Origin: Pelargonium cotyledonis
Taxonomy: Eukaryota > Streptophyta > Magnoliopsida > Geraniales > Geraniaceae
Direction: 5' to 3'
NCBI GenBank assembly: GCA_036897625.1
Contig: JAYMTA010000056.1
Location: forward strand, 1-49,364
DNA: 49,364 nucleotides
This document shows positions 14,899 to 24,286 of this stretch, piece after piece. Under the pieces are notes generated by a model. The model ran no database searches. It was not told where the DNA came from and was given only the letters and a program-made list of their open reading frames with translations. A program made the position numbers and the translations under genes. How positions within the stretch are numbered: the stretch's first letter is position 1; every line of letters starts with the position of its first letter.

Positions 14899-17800
14899 AT
14901 GGCTGATCGGAATGGTAATTCTAAGTCAGCAAATAGCAAGCCTTCGACGAGCACCAGTCCGTATACCATTAATGTGGATAACTTCAGTAAGCGGTTAAAA
15001 GTGTTGTATTCACATTGGAATGAGCATAATAACGACCTATGGGGTGGTTCGGATGCTCTTGCTATAGCAACACCACCGCCCTCTGAGGATCTGCGGTACC
15101 TCAAGTCCTCAGCTCTTAATATCTGGTTGGTTGGCTATGAGTTTCCGGAAACAATTATGGTTTTCATGAAGAAGCAGATACATTTCCTTTGTAGCCAGAA
15201 AAAAGCCTCGTTGCTTGATGTTGTGAAAAAATCTGCCAAAGAGACTGTTGGGGTTGAAGTTGTGATGCATGTGAAGGCTAAAAATGATGATGGAACTGGA
15301 TTGATGGATAATGTGTTTCGTGCCATTCGTACTCAATCGAGCTCTAATGGGCACGATACCCCTTTAGTTGGATACATAGCAAGAGAAGCCCCTGAAGGGA
15401 AGCTATTGGAGACTTGGGTTGAGAAAATGAAGAATTCAGAGTTTGAGCTCTGCGATGTAACGAATGGGTTCTCGGATTTGTTTTCAGTCAAGGATGAAAC
15501 CGAGCTTACAAATGTGAAGAAAGCTGCGTTCTTGACTTCCTCAGTGATGAAGCAATTAGTGGTCCCAAAACTTGAAAAGGTAATTGACGAGGAAAAGAAG
15601 GTTTCACATTCTTCTTTAATGGATGAAACAGAGAAGACCATTCTGGAACCTTCAAGAATAAAGGTGAAGTTGAAAGCAGAAAATGTTGATATTTGCTACC
15701 CTCCAATTTTTCAAAGTGGAGGAGAGTTTGATCTGAAACCAAGTGCTTCGAGCAACGATGAGAACCTTTACTATGACTCAACTAGCGTGATTATATGCGC
15801 AGTTGGATCACGCTACAACAGCTACTGCTCAAATATTGCTCGAACTTTTCTTATTGATGCTAATCCTGTGCAAAGCAAGGCGTACGAAGTCCTTCTCAAG
15901 GCTCATGAAGCAGCAATCGGCGCTATGAAATCTGGGAACAAGGTCTGTGCTGCATATCAGGCTGCCCTTGCAATAGTTGAGAAGGATGCTCCTGAGTTTG
16001 CTGCAAATTTTACAAAAACTGCAGGAACTGGAATTGGCCTTGAATTTCGCGAGTCAGGACTTAGTCTCAACACTAAGAATGAAAGGATTTTGAAGCCAGG
16101 CATGGTTTTCAATGTATCACTAGGTTTTCAGAACTTGCATTCAGAGACCAAAAATCCCAAAACACAAATATTCTCAGTGTTGCTGGCAGATACAGTCATT
16201 GTGGGTGAAAATGTCCCAGATGTAGTGACATCCAAAAGTTCTAAAGCTGTAAAGGATGTGGCGTACTCATTCAATGAGGATGATGAAGAAGAAGAAGAGC
16301 GGCCAAAGGTTAAAGCTGAGGCTAAAGGAGGCGAGGCCACATTGTCTAAGGCTACACTTAGGTCAGATAACCAGGAGATGTCAAAGGAGGAGCTAAGAAG
16401 GCAACATCAGGCAGAACTTGCACGCCAGAAAAACGAAGAAACTGCCAGGCGCCTTGCTGGAGGTGGTCCCTCTGGGGGAGATCATCGTGGTTCTGCAAAG
16501 ACAATTGGTGATTTGATTGCATATAAGAATGTCAATGATATGCCTCCTCCGAGAGAGTTGATGATTCAGGTCGACCAGAGGAATGAAGCCATCCTCTTGC
16601 CAATTTATGGAAACATGGTTCCGTTCCATGTTGCCACCGTGAAGAGTGTGACCAGCCAGCAGGACAGTAATCGGAATTGCTACATCCGTATAATTTTCAA
16701 TGTTCCTGGCACTCCTTTCAGTCCTCACGATTCGAACACTGTTAAGTTTCAGGGTTCAATTTATTTGAAAGAGGTTTCTTTTCGCTCCAAGGATCTCAGG
16801 CACATAAGCGAAGTGGTGCAGTTGATTAAAACCCTTCGACGGCAGGTTGCTTCCAGGGAGTCAGAGAGAGCTGAAAGAGCAACCTTAGTTACTCAGGAGA
16901 AGCTGCAACTTGCAGGGCAAAAGTTCAAGCCAATAAGATTGACCGATCTATGGATCAGACCTCCTTTTGGTGGTCGTGGAAGAAAACTCACTGGGTCGGT
17001 TGAAGCTCACGCCAATGGGTTCCGATATTCTACTTCAAGGCCTGATGAACGTGTGGATGTTATGTTTTCTAACATTAAACACGCATTTTTCCAGCCTGCT
17101 GAAAAAGAAATGATCACTCTCCTGCACTTTCATCTCCATAATCATATTATGGTGGGAAACAAAAAAACCAAGGATGTGCAGTTTTATGTTGAGGTCATGG
17201 ATGTGGTCCAGACGCTGGGAGGTGGGAAGAGATCTGCCTATGATCCAGATGAGATTGAGGAAGAGCAACGTGAGAGGGACCGGAAGAACAAGATAAATAT
17301 GGATTTTCAGAGCTTTGTGAACCGAGCAAATGATCTGTGGGGGCAACCCCAGTTCAAACCACTGGACCTTGAGTTTGATCAGCCATTGAGAGAGCTTGGC
17401 TTCCATGGTGTACCCCACAAAGCCTCAGCCTTCATAGTCCCGACTTCAAGCTGCCTGGTTGAGCTTATAGAGACGCCCTTTGTAGTGATCACTTTAAGTG
17501 AAATTGAAATAGTTAACCTGGAAAGAGTTGGCCTCGGGCAAAAGAATTTTGACATGACTGTGGTGTTCAAGGATTTCAAGCGGGATGTGTTCCGCATTGA
17601 CTCTATCCCCTCAACATCACTAGATGGCATCAAGGAGTGGCTTGACACGACAGACCTCAAGTATTACGAGAGCAGGTTGAATCTAAACTGGCGGCCTATT
17701 CTGAAAACTATCACAGATGATCCAGAGAAGTTCATAGAAGATGGGGGATGGGAGTTTTTGAACATGGAAGTCGAAGATTCGGATTCTGAGAACTCAGAAT

Positions 17801-18231
17801 CTGACCAAGGATACGAGCCTTCAGATGTGCAATCTGATTCGGTATCAGAAGATGAGGAAGATGACAGCGAGTCCTTAGTGGAATCTGAAGATGATGAAGA
17901 GGACGCTTCTGAGGAACTCTCAGAGGAGGAGGAAGGGAAAACATGGGAAGAGTTGGAGAGGGAAGCAAGCTATGCAGACAGAGAGAAAGGAGATACCTCA
18001 GATAGTGAGGAGGAGAGGAAGAGAAGGAAGATGAAGGCTTTTGGGAAGCCCCGGGGTTCTGACATAAGGCGCCCTTCTAGCAGCAGCCTTCCTAAAAGGC
18101 CGCCTCACAGTAGCAATCTCCCCAAAAGGCCCCCGCCTGGTGGGAGTTTCTCCAAAAGGCCTCCGCCTGGCAGAAGTCTTCCCAAAAGACCTCTCGGTGG
18201 AAACCTTCCAAAGAGACCCAAATTAAGGTGA
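14899..18231 (+). CDS. SPT16: SPT16, large subunit of the FACT histone chaperone (copy 1)
   Basis: FACT (SPT16 with SSRP1) removes and restores H2A-H2B during transcription and replication in the nucleus. The coding region is a single uninterrupted exon of 1110 residues starting MADRNGNSKSANSK. Domains by position: N-terminal lobe with the inactive peptidase-like fold, about 25-440 (INVDNFSKRLKVLYSHW, then YYDSTSVIICAVGSRYNSYC and KTAGTGIGLEFRESGL); linker with coiled basic/acidic stretch 445-510 (EELRRQHQAELARQKNEE); middle dimer domain about 530-700; Rtt106/PH-like domain about 815-905 (PLRELGFHGVPHKASAF); acidic tail about 950-1045 rich in D, E and S. Unlike copy 2, it ends in an added basic region of KRP repeats (1060-1110). 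The frame is intact with no disabling change. Gene pair with the copy at 27742-30942 in opposite orientation. Confidence 0.96.
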   Translation: MADRNGNSKSANSKPSTSTSPYTINVDNFSKRLKVLYSHWNEHNNDLWGGSDALAIATPPPSEDLRYLKSSALNIWLVGYEFPETIMVFMKKQIHFLCSQKKASLLDVVKKSAKETVGVEVVMHVKAKNDDGTGLMDNVFRAIRTQSSSNGHDTPLVGYIAREAPEGKLLETWVEKMKNSEFELCDVTNGFSDLFSVKDETELTNVKKAAFLTSSVMKQLVVPKLEKVIDEEKKVSHSSLMDETEKTILEPSRIKVKLKAENVDICYPPIFQSGGEFDLKPSASSNDENLYYDSTSVIICAVGSRYNSYCSNIARTFLIDANPVQSKAYEVLLKAHEAAIGAMKSGNKVCAAYQAALAIVEKDAPEFAANFTKTAGTGIGLEFRESGLSLNTKNERILKPGMVFNVSLGFQNLHSETKNPKTQIFSVLLADTVIVGENVPDVVTSKSSKAVKDVAYSFNEDDEEEEERPKVKAEAKGGEATLSKATLRSDNQEMSKEELRRQHQAELARQKNEETARRLAGGGPSGGDHRGSAKTIGDLIAYKNVNDMPPPRELMIQVDQRNEAILLPIYGNMVPFHVATVKSVTSQQDSNRNCYIRIIFNVPGTPFSPHDSNTVKFQGSIYLKEVSFRSKDLRHISEVVQLIKTLRRQVASRESERAERATLVTQEKLQLAGQKFKPIRLTDLWIRPPFGGRGRKLTGSVEAHANGFRYSTSRPDERVDVMFSNIKHAFFQPAEKEMITLLHFHLHNHIMVGNKKTKDVQFYVEVMDVVQTLGGGKRSAYDPDEIEEEQRERDRKNKINMDFQSFVNRANDLWGQPQFKPLDLEFDQPLRELGFHGVPHKASAFIVPTSSCLVELIETPFVVITLSEIEIVNLERVGLGQKNFDMTVVFKDFKRDVFRIDSIPSTSLDGIKEWLDTTDLKYYESRLNLNWRPILKTITDDPEKFIEDGGWEFLNMEVEDSDSENSESDQGYEPSDVQSDSVSEDEEDDSESLVESEDDEEDASEELSEEEEGKTWEELEREASYADREKGDTSDSEEERKRRKMKAFGKPRGSDIRRPSSSSLPKRPPHSSNLPKRPPPGGSFSKRPPPGRSLPKRPLGGNLPKRPKLR

Positions 18232-18880
18232 TGGGTAGCAAGTCTCATTTTCATGTCCACTCTTCAATAGACTATGCAGCAGCAGACGCAGTAACCTCAA
18301 CAACAGCAATAGATGATAGACGTATAACTTCGTGTAAGAGGTTCGTTTATTTCAATTCGTTTAAACAAGGTTCTGATTGTATTACTGGTTTAGATTCTGA
18401 TCCGTTGGATATTACTTGTTATGAGTTTTTCGTATTTATTAATGGCGAGAGTTAGAGCTTTCAGGTTATAGATGTCAGATGGATGAATCTTTGGAAGCTA
18501 TAATATATATGCTCATAGAACAAAACAAAACGAAAATGGAGGTCAATGCACTGCTTATAGAGCCTCTCTTTCTTCACAGGTGAGATCTTGTTTAAGGATT
18601 TTATGCATTGAACCCTGTTTCTATCTTCTGAAAGTGCATTTTTGGTTGAAGATACAATTGGAAAACATTGTTGATTTTCTTTGAAATAGTCGGTGAGAAT
18701 GATAGTATTTTCCGAAGATTGCTTTTTATTCTCAATATGATCTTGACACAGATATGAGTTTGATTGTTGTTTGCTAGCTTGGTAAAGATTTCATGAATTG
18801 ATTCAGTTTTCATAGCATGTTTGTGTTAGAGTTTAGTTTTTAGACTAACAATTGCCAATGAAGCTTTCATTGCTTATAGG
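18232..18880 (+). other. 3' UTR and downstream region of SPT16 copy 1
   Basis: No separate gene. Part of it, 18559-18680, is found again at 21485-21587 beside a serpin pseudogene, so it belongs to a duplicated block. The open frame 18228-18455 overlaps the SPT16 stop and has no family pattern. Confidence 0.55.
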
Positions 18881-18999
18881 GAGACAAGTTTTAAAGAATC
18901 TAATTAAAAAAAATTCCATACGAATGCAACCTTAAAAATACTTAAACGAACAACTCCTAATGCAAAAAAAATATAATTAAGAGATCGAAACCTAATAAA

Positions 19000-20319
19000 C
19001 TAATTTTCCGATAGAGGGTTAAGAACAGCTCCAACGAAGAAGACGACTCCACTAGTCTCCTCCATTAATGTGAACACAAAAGGTCGATTCACAATGAAAT
19101 TTATAGGCTCTGGAGCTTTGTAAAGAGAAAAACCCATATCATAATCAGATTCATCAGTAGCAGCTGCAGCTTCAGTTCCTTCCTCGTTAACTTCAATAAC
19201 AGACTAGTGACGCATTTTAAACTCTTTCTCCTGATCCTCAAACAACTCTTTAGGTACTCCTAACCCTATCTCTTTCCCCATGGCTTCTTTAACATCAAAC
19301 CCGTACGAGATTTTGAACTTTGGAATCTTCAATAAGTTAATAGTCTCGATTTGAAGTTCTTGAAAGCCGCACAACATTTCAGGATTGGAGCTCACGCGTT
19401 GTGCCAGTTTAGGCAAGCCGTCTGCCTGGTCCGGGAGGAAGAAATGCATGGAAAACCTCCTAGTATCGCTCTTGTCGTGCTTGTAATTGAGTTTAAGAAC
19501 CTTTAAAGTCGTCGAACGATCTGTAATGAAAAGAGTTCCCGAACTTTTTCATGAAGGGTACTTGAACAACTTGTTTGTTGAGTAGGTTGAAGCTACCATC
19601 TTTGGTATATGTTGGATCAAATTGGTTTTGCCAAAAGCCTTTGAAGTAGAGAGCATTTGCTAGGATGATTGCTGTGTAGCGTATAAGACTCTTTGGTGGG
19701 AGAATCATCTTGATGAGCCCTGTAGTCTCAACCTCAACCCATTCATTTACTTCTTTTATTATATTACTTCTTCTGGCTTCACAAATAGAGAAATAAATAT
19801 AATTAGAATAGCAAAGCAACAACTTAATATTGCTTAGCTCACTACAAGAAAAACAGCGTATCTGATCGACAAAAATCTGTAACTGATTCAATCAGCTACG
19901 GAATAGCTAGGGTCGGGATTATAGTATAATACCTCGTTTTGTATGTCGACAAGCTTGAAAAGAGCATTGTAGATGGTTTTGGCCTTTTCAATCAATAGTT
20001 CATAGAGATCATCAAAAGCATCATCCAAAGAAAGGTTCTTGTCAATCCAAACAGTATTGGCAAAAGAGAGCACGGGACCATCTTGGCCGCACGGGCGTGC
20101 GGTTTCTATTAGCTGCTGAGCATTGGCATCAACATCGGCTAAAGATTCAGCTCCCAAGAACTGAACCCACTTGGTTAGCTCATTAGGGTTTCTATAACGA
20201 GAAGCCAAGAGGTTCATCATTGCAGAGATGGACATTGGTGAGATTGCAATGTTTTTGTTGTCTCCATTGTTGACTTTGTTGAGAATTGCTTGAGCCGCTA
20301 TTTTCACATACAGATCCAT
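19000..20319 (-). pseudogene. Serpin pseudogene 1
   Basis: Two-exon plant serpin. Exon 1 (19933-20319) codes 129 intact residues starting MDLYVKIAAQAILNKV, with helix-A/s6B motif NIAISPMSISAMMNLLAS, and ends at a good GT donor. Exon 2 starts near 19777 and runs to a stop at 19000. Exon 2 has three faults: its reading phase does not fit exon 1 at the expected AG acceptor, one extra base near 19503 breaks SFDDFKVLKL, and a TAG stop at 19204-19206 follows FKMRH. Beyond it the reactive-loop hinge EEGTEAAAATDES and the end PFVFTLMEETSGVVFFVGAV are still readable. A TATA-like box lies at 20384-20397. Closest to copy 2, about which most residues agree. Confidence 0.85.
19840..19925. mobile_element. 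CACTA-type terminus inside serpin 1 intron
   Basis: CACTACAAGAAAAACAGC matches the end sequence of plant CACTA (En/Spm) elements. The opposite end is not seen, so only one terminus or a deleted MITE remains. The related intron of serpin 2 has CACTACGAGAAAAGCAGC at 22652, so the insertion predates the block duplication. Serpin 3 lacks it. Confidence 0.5.
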
Positions 20320-20383
20320 CGTTTTTTTGGTGGTTTGTTGATTGTAGGGTTTTTTTTTTTTTTTTTGTGTTTCAATGTAGAGG

Positions 20384-20397
20384 ATTTTATATATAGG
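20384..20397 (-). promoter_or_regulatory. TATA-like box of serpin pseudogene 1
   Basis: Minus strand CCTATATATAAAATCC about 70 bp upstream of the exon-1 ATG. Serpin 3 has a similar TATATAAG at 25863-25879. Confidence 0.45.
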
Positions 20398-20511
20398 CAA
20401 TGTATGTGACCTAACCCTAATGAAAATAGAAAACCTAGTTAACATGTACTTGTGGAAGTTTGATTGTTTGACCAATGAATAATTTGTTTCCTATTCCTCC
20501 TAGGTGACTAG

Positions 20512-20882
20512 CAGGGCCGTCTCAAGTATTTTGAGGTCTTGTGTCAAAATTTATATTTGCACCTCAAATTTTTAAATCGTGAACAAATATAAATAATATA
20601 AAATTGTTGATTAAAAACAAAAGTCCAAGTTTTGCGAAGGCCCGTTTAGTTTTTAAGGTACAATTAGGAATTGGATTAATCTTATCTTTATTGCAGTTTA
20701 CAATCGCAGTTAATAACTGCAGATAAAATTCCACAATCGCAGTTAATCTCATCACACTATTGCAGTTAATAACCGTAGTTAAAATTCCATGTTATTGCAG
20801 TTTCTAACCGATGGTAATAACTGCAGTTAAAAGCGACATCACTTTGTTGGAGCCCTGTTTGCATCCCTAAGAGCCGGCCATG
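20512..20882. mobile_element. Non-autonomous hAT-like element with 8-bp target duplication
   Basis: 371 bp bounded by GTGACTAG at 20504-20511 and 20883-20890. The left end is CAGGGCCGTCTCAAG and the right end, reverse-complemented, CATGGCCGGCTCTTAG, an imperfect inverted repeat of the hAT type CAGGGCCGGCTC. The core has a motif TTGCAGTTAATAAC repeated about four times. No transposase is encoded. It sits upstream of serpin pseudogene 1. Confidence 0.75.
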
Positions 20883-21060
20883 GTGACTAGTAAAAAAGGT
20901 GATGATCAAGCAAAATTAAAAAATAGAAAAAAGGAAGAAAAAAAGTGATCATGCATGTGGAAATCTCATTCTCAACGTTCTAACAAAATCAACAAATTGA
21001 GGCAAGCGGTTAAAGTAGTTTGGTTTCGTATATAGATTCGTATTTTCATGCTTTGAATTG

Positions 21061-21217
21061 TTAGTCAATGTCACGTTTGGGTGCCAAGGTGGATGTTTTT
21101 ATTAATTTTTATTATACGCAACGTCGGGGCGAGCTGTTAACCGAAACGTTAACTTTCACTAAAGAATGGAACAATTATGAGTTTAAAATCAAAACTTGGG
21201 TACCAGTTCAATTAGAT
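21061..21217. repeat. Spacer shared by the two duplicated blocks
   Basis: Similar to 23940-24098: both carry TGCCAAGG/CGCCAAGG, a T-rich stretch, ACGT(C/T)GG, GTTAAC and TTTAAAAT(C/T)AAAA(C/A)TTGGGTAC in the same order. It marks the same position in units A and B of the duplicated block. Confidence 0.55.
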
Positions 21218-21480
21218 CTTACGAGAACTTAAATTTTGGAATCTTTACGTTGACAATCAAATCTTCAAGTTCCTGATCGTGGTAAAGTATTTCAAGATTG
21301 GAATTCACGCGTTGGAGACTTGGAGTAGACTAGGCAAGTCGTGCGTGCCTCGCGCAGGAGGAAGAAATAGATGGAAAACCTTCTATTGTAAAGATCATAT
21401 TCGTCGTATTTATATGGCAACCTGAGGACCTGAAAGCCGTCGAATAATTAATTTGTAATCGCAATGGAGTCTTGTTTTGC
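21218..21480 (-). pseudogene. Serpin exon-2 fragment
   Basis: Matches the middle of exon 2 of serpin 3 (about 24600-24846): FLP-loop region, ERRFSIYFFLP-like sequence and KYDEYD. It has neither the start nor the reactive loop and C-terminus, and contains small indels. At KYDEYD it lacks the extra base found in serpin 3. It joins directly to copied SPT16 3'-UTR sequence at about 21484. Confidence 0.7.
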
Positions 21481-21484
21481 TTAG

Positions 21485-21587
21485 AGAGCCTCTCTTTCTT
21501 CACAGGTGAGATCTTGTTTTAGGATTTTATGCATTGAACCCTCTATCTACCTTCCGAAGATACAATTGGAAAACATTGTTGATATCT
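21485..21587 (+). repeat. Copied piece of SPT16 copy 1 3' UTR
   Basis: AGAGCCTCTCTTTCTTCACA and the next ~80 bases match 18559-18680 with few changes and one ~20-base deletion. There is no SPT16 coding sequence here. It shows the duplicated segment began inside the SPT16 3' UTR. Confidence 0.75.
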
Positions 21588-21702
21588 AACAATTGTTGCT
21601 CATATCTAACTAAAAAAAAATTCTATACGAACACAACCTTAAAAATACTTAAACAAACGATTCCTAATACAAAAAAAATATAATAGATCGAAACCTAATA
21701 AA

Positions 21703-23650
21703 CTAATTTGTCGATAGAGGGTTAAGAACAGCTCCAACGAAGAAGACGACTCCACTAGTCTCCTCCATTAGAGTGAACACAAAAGGTCGATCCACAATGA
21801 AATTTATAGGCTCTCGAGCTTCGCATAGCGAAAAACCCATATCATCATCAGATTCAGTAGCAGCTGCAGCTTCGGCTCCTTCCTCGTCAACTTCAATAAA
21901 AGACTTGTGACGCATTTTAAACTCTTTCCCCTGATCCTCAAACAACTCTTTAGGTACTCCCAACCCTAACTCTTTCCCCATGGCTTCCTTAACATCAAAC
22001 CCGTACGAGATTTTGAACTTCGGGATCTTCAACATCTCAATATATAGCCTCGATTTGAAGTTCTCGAAAGTCGTACAACATTTCAGGATTGGAGCTCACG
22101 CGATGCGCGAGTTTAGTTTTGGCAAGCCATCTGCCTGGTCCGGGAGGAGGAAATGTATGGAAAACCTCCTAGTATCGCACTTGTCGTGCTTGTACTCGAG
22201 TTTGAGAACCTTAAAGTCGTCGAAAGATTTATAATGAAAAGAGTTTCCGAACTTTTTCATGTAGGGTACTTGAACAACTTGTTTGTTGAGTAGGTTGAAG
22301 CTACCATGTTGGGTAGATGCTGGATCAAATTGATTTTGCCAAAAGCCTTTGAAGTAGAGGGCGTTTGCTAGGATGATTGCTGTGTAGTGTGTAAGACTCT
22401 CTGGTGGGAGAATCATCTTGATGGTCCGACATATATGATCATATCACCACCCTCCCATGAATTTTTGGCGATGAACGCCCGGTTTATAAGAATGACGTAC
22501 ACGTGGCGTGTCAACTCATCAATGAATTAAATGATGTGTCATCTCTCATTTTTTGAGACATCATTTTGTACAAAATTTGAGACATATAGCATTATTCAAC
22601 TTAATATTGCTTATTAAAAGTAAAAAAGCAGTCCATAGGAAAAACTAAGCTCACTACGAGAAAAGCAGCAATTTTCCGTAGCTGATTGACAAAAAGTTAG
22701 GGTCATAGCTGATTTTTTGCTAAAATAAAATAGATCTCTTCCAATCCTTCACCATCTTCCTAATTCAAAAATTTAGAACAATTGGGCCACTTGTGAAGCT
22801 TTTACTCTCCAGATGACACCAAGTTAATTTCTCGGAGCATAGGCTGGTAGGGTTTTTCCTAAACTCTACCTTCCATTCTATCTTTGAAACTTCAATTCTA
22901 TTATTCATTTTATTCTATTATTTTCTATTATTTTAGAGGGTACAAAACAAATAATTAATTCTTAGGTTCAAATCACAGCGTATGGTAATTTGACATACAT
23001 TAGAATACCGAAAAACTCATAAAATAAAACAGAGAACAAGAGTCTCAATCAAGAGGCATTCGAGTGGAATCCTTGGTGGATAAGACATATGAATTAATTT
23101 GTGACGTGTGAAACTCTTATGGCCTGGCCAGTCGAGTCTCGGCCATGAATTAGCCAACAACATCATAGGTTGAAAGTTCATATATTCTTCTGTCATCAAT
23201 AAACAATCTGTTAGTCGATACTCAACCATGACCAAGAAATTATAAAATAGTATAGTATAATACCTCGTTTTGTATGTCAACAAGCTTGAAAAGAGCATTG
23301 TAGATAGTTTTGGCTTTTGCAATCATTAGTCCAAAGCGATAATGAAAAGTAGCATCCAAAGAAAAGTCCTTGTCAATCCATACAGCATTGGCAAAAGAGA
23401 GCTCGGGACCATCTTGGCCGCACGGGCGTGCGGTTTCTATTAGCTGCTGAGAATTGGCATCAACATCTGCTAAAGATTCAGCTCCCAAGAACTGAACCCA
23501 CTTGCTCGACTCATTAGGGTCTCTGTAACGAGAAGCCAAGAGGTTCATCATTGCAGAGATGGACATTGGTGAGATTGCAACGTTTTTGTTGCCTCCATTG
23601 TTGACTTCGTTGAGAATTGCTTGAACCGCTATTTTTACATACAGATCCAT
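21703..23650 (-). pseudogene. Serpin pseudogene 2
   Basis: Exon 1 (23264-23650) is an intact 129-codon serpin start, MDLYVKIAVQAILNEVNNGG. Exon 2 (21703 to about 22424) has lost its first ~23 codons: homology stops at IKMILPPESL and unrelated sequence follows from about 22425 to 22590. Further faults are a 5-base surplus after DGLPKL near 22110 and another break near 22045 before KIPKFKISYG. The intron region also holds about 500 bp not found in copy 1. The C-terminal part, FKMRHKSFIEVDEEGAEAAAATESDDDMG to LNPLSTN, is readable, with a very acidic reactive loop and Ala at the usual Thr P14. Not functional as a serpin. Confidence 0.85.
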
Positions 23651-23811
23651 CTTTCTTTTTGGTGGTTTGTTGATTATAGGGTTTAGTGTGTTTTTTGTGT
23701 GTGTTTCAATGTAGACGATTTCATATATAGGCAATGTATGTGACCTAACCCTAATAAAATAAGGAGACCTAGTTAACTTGTACTTGTAGAAGTGATTCGG
23801 CATGAAAATCT

Positions 23812-23940
23812 CATCTGCAACAACAAATTCAGACGTCAAAGCATGTTGGGCCATGCGGTTAACATCTTCAGATTTCTTTAGAGATTTCAGGTTCGAGTCT
23901 TTCTGCATATGTTGCTCAACTGATAAAAAAAGCAAGCTGT
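23812..23940 (+). mobile_element. Possible SINE upstream of serpin 2
   Basis: GGTTCGAGTCT at 23890-23900 resembles a pol III B box, and an A-rich tail (GATAAAAAAAGC) follows near 23920-23930. Serpin copy 1 lacks this sequence at the same place. No target duplication was found, so this is weak. Confidence 0.3.
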
Positions 23941-24286
23941 ATTATTAGTCAACTGGGCGCCAAGGGGGAAGTTTTTATTTTTTATTTTTATTATATATAA
24001 CGTTGGTGCGAGAGTTAACGAAAAAGATAGTTTTCATTAACGGAGAGAACTGTTATGACTTTAAAATTAAAAATTGGGTACAAGTTCGGATAGAAAAGTA
24101 ATTTGAGTACCATGTTGGTTCTAGACCAAACTTGGTGCACCAACCACGACAATAATCCTGTAACATACCACACCCAGATTACTCTCATTAAAAAAGGGGT
24201 TGTTCGATATCACAAGAGACTCAAGAGAGTGGTTTATTGTAAAGTTGATTATCTAGTTTATCAAAAACTATTAAAGCAAATGAAAC

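Larger units (their letters stand above)
18559..21480. repeat. Duplicated block, unit A (SPT16 3' UTR, serpin, spacer, serpin fragment)
   Basis: Order in this unit: SPT16 3'-UTR piece 18559-18680, serpin pseudogene 19000-20319, spacer resembling 23940-24098 at 21061-21217, then a serpin exon-2 fragment 21218-21480. The same order repeats from 21485 to 25783. A hAT-like insert (20512-20882) is present only in this unit. Confidence 0.7.
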
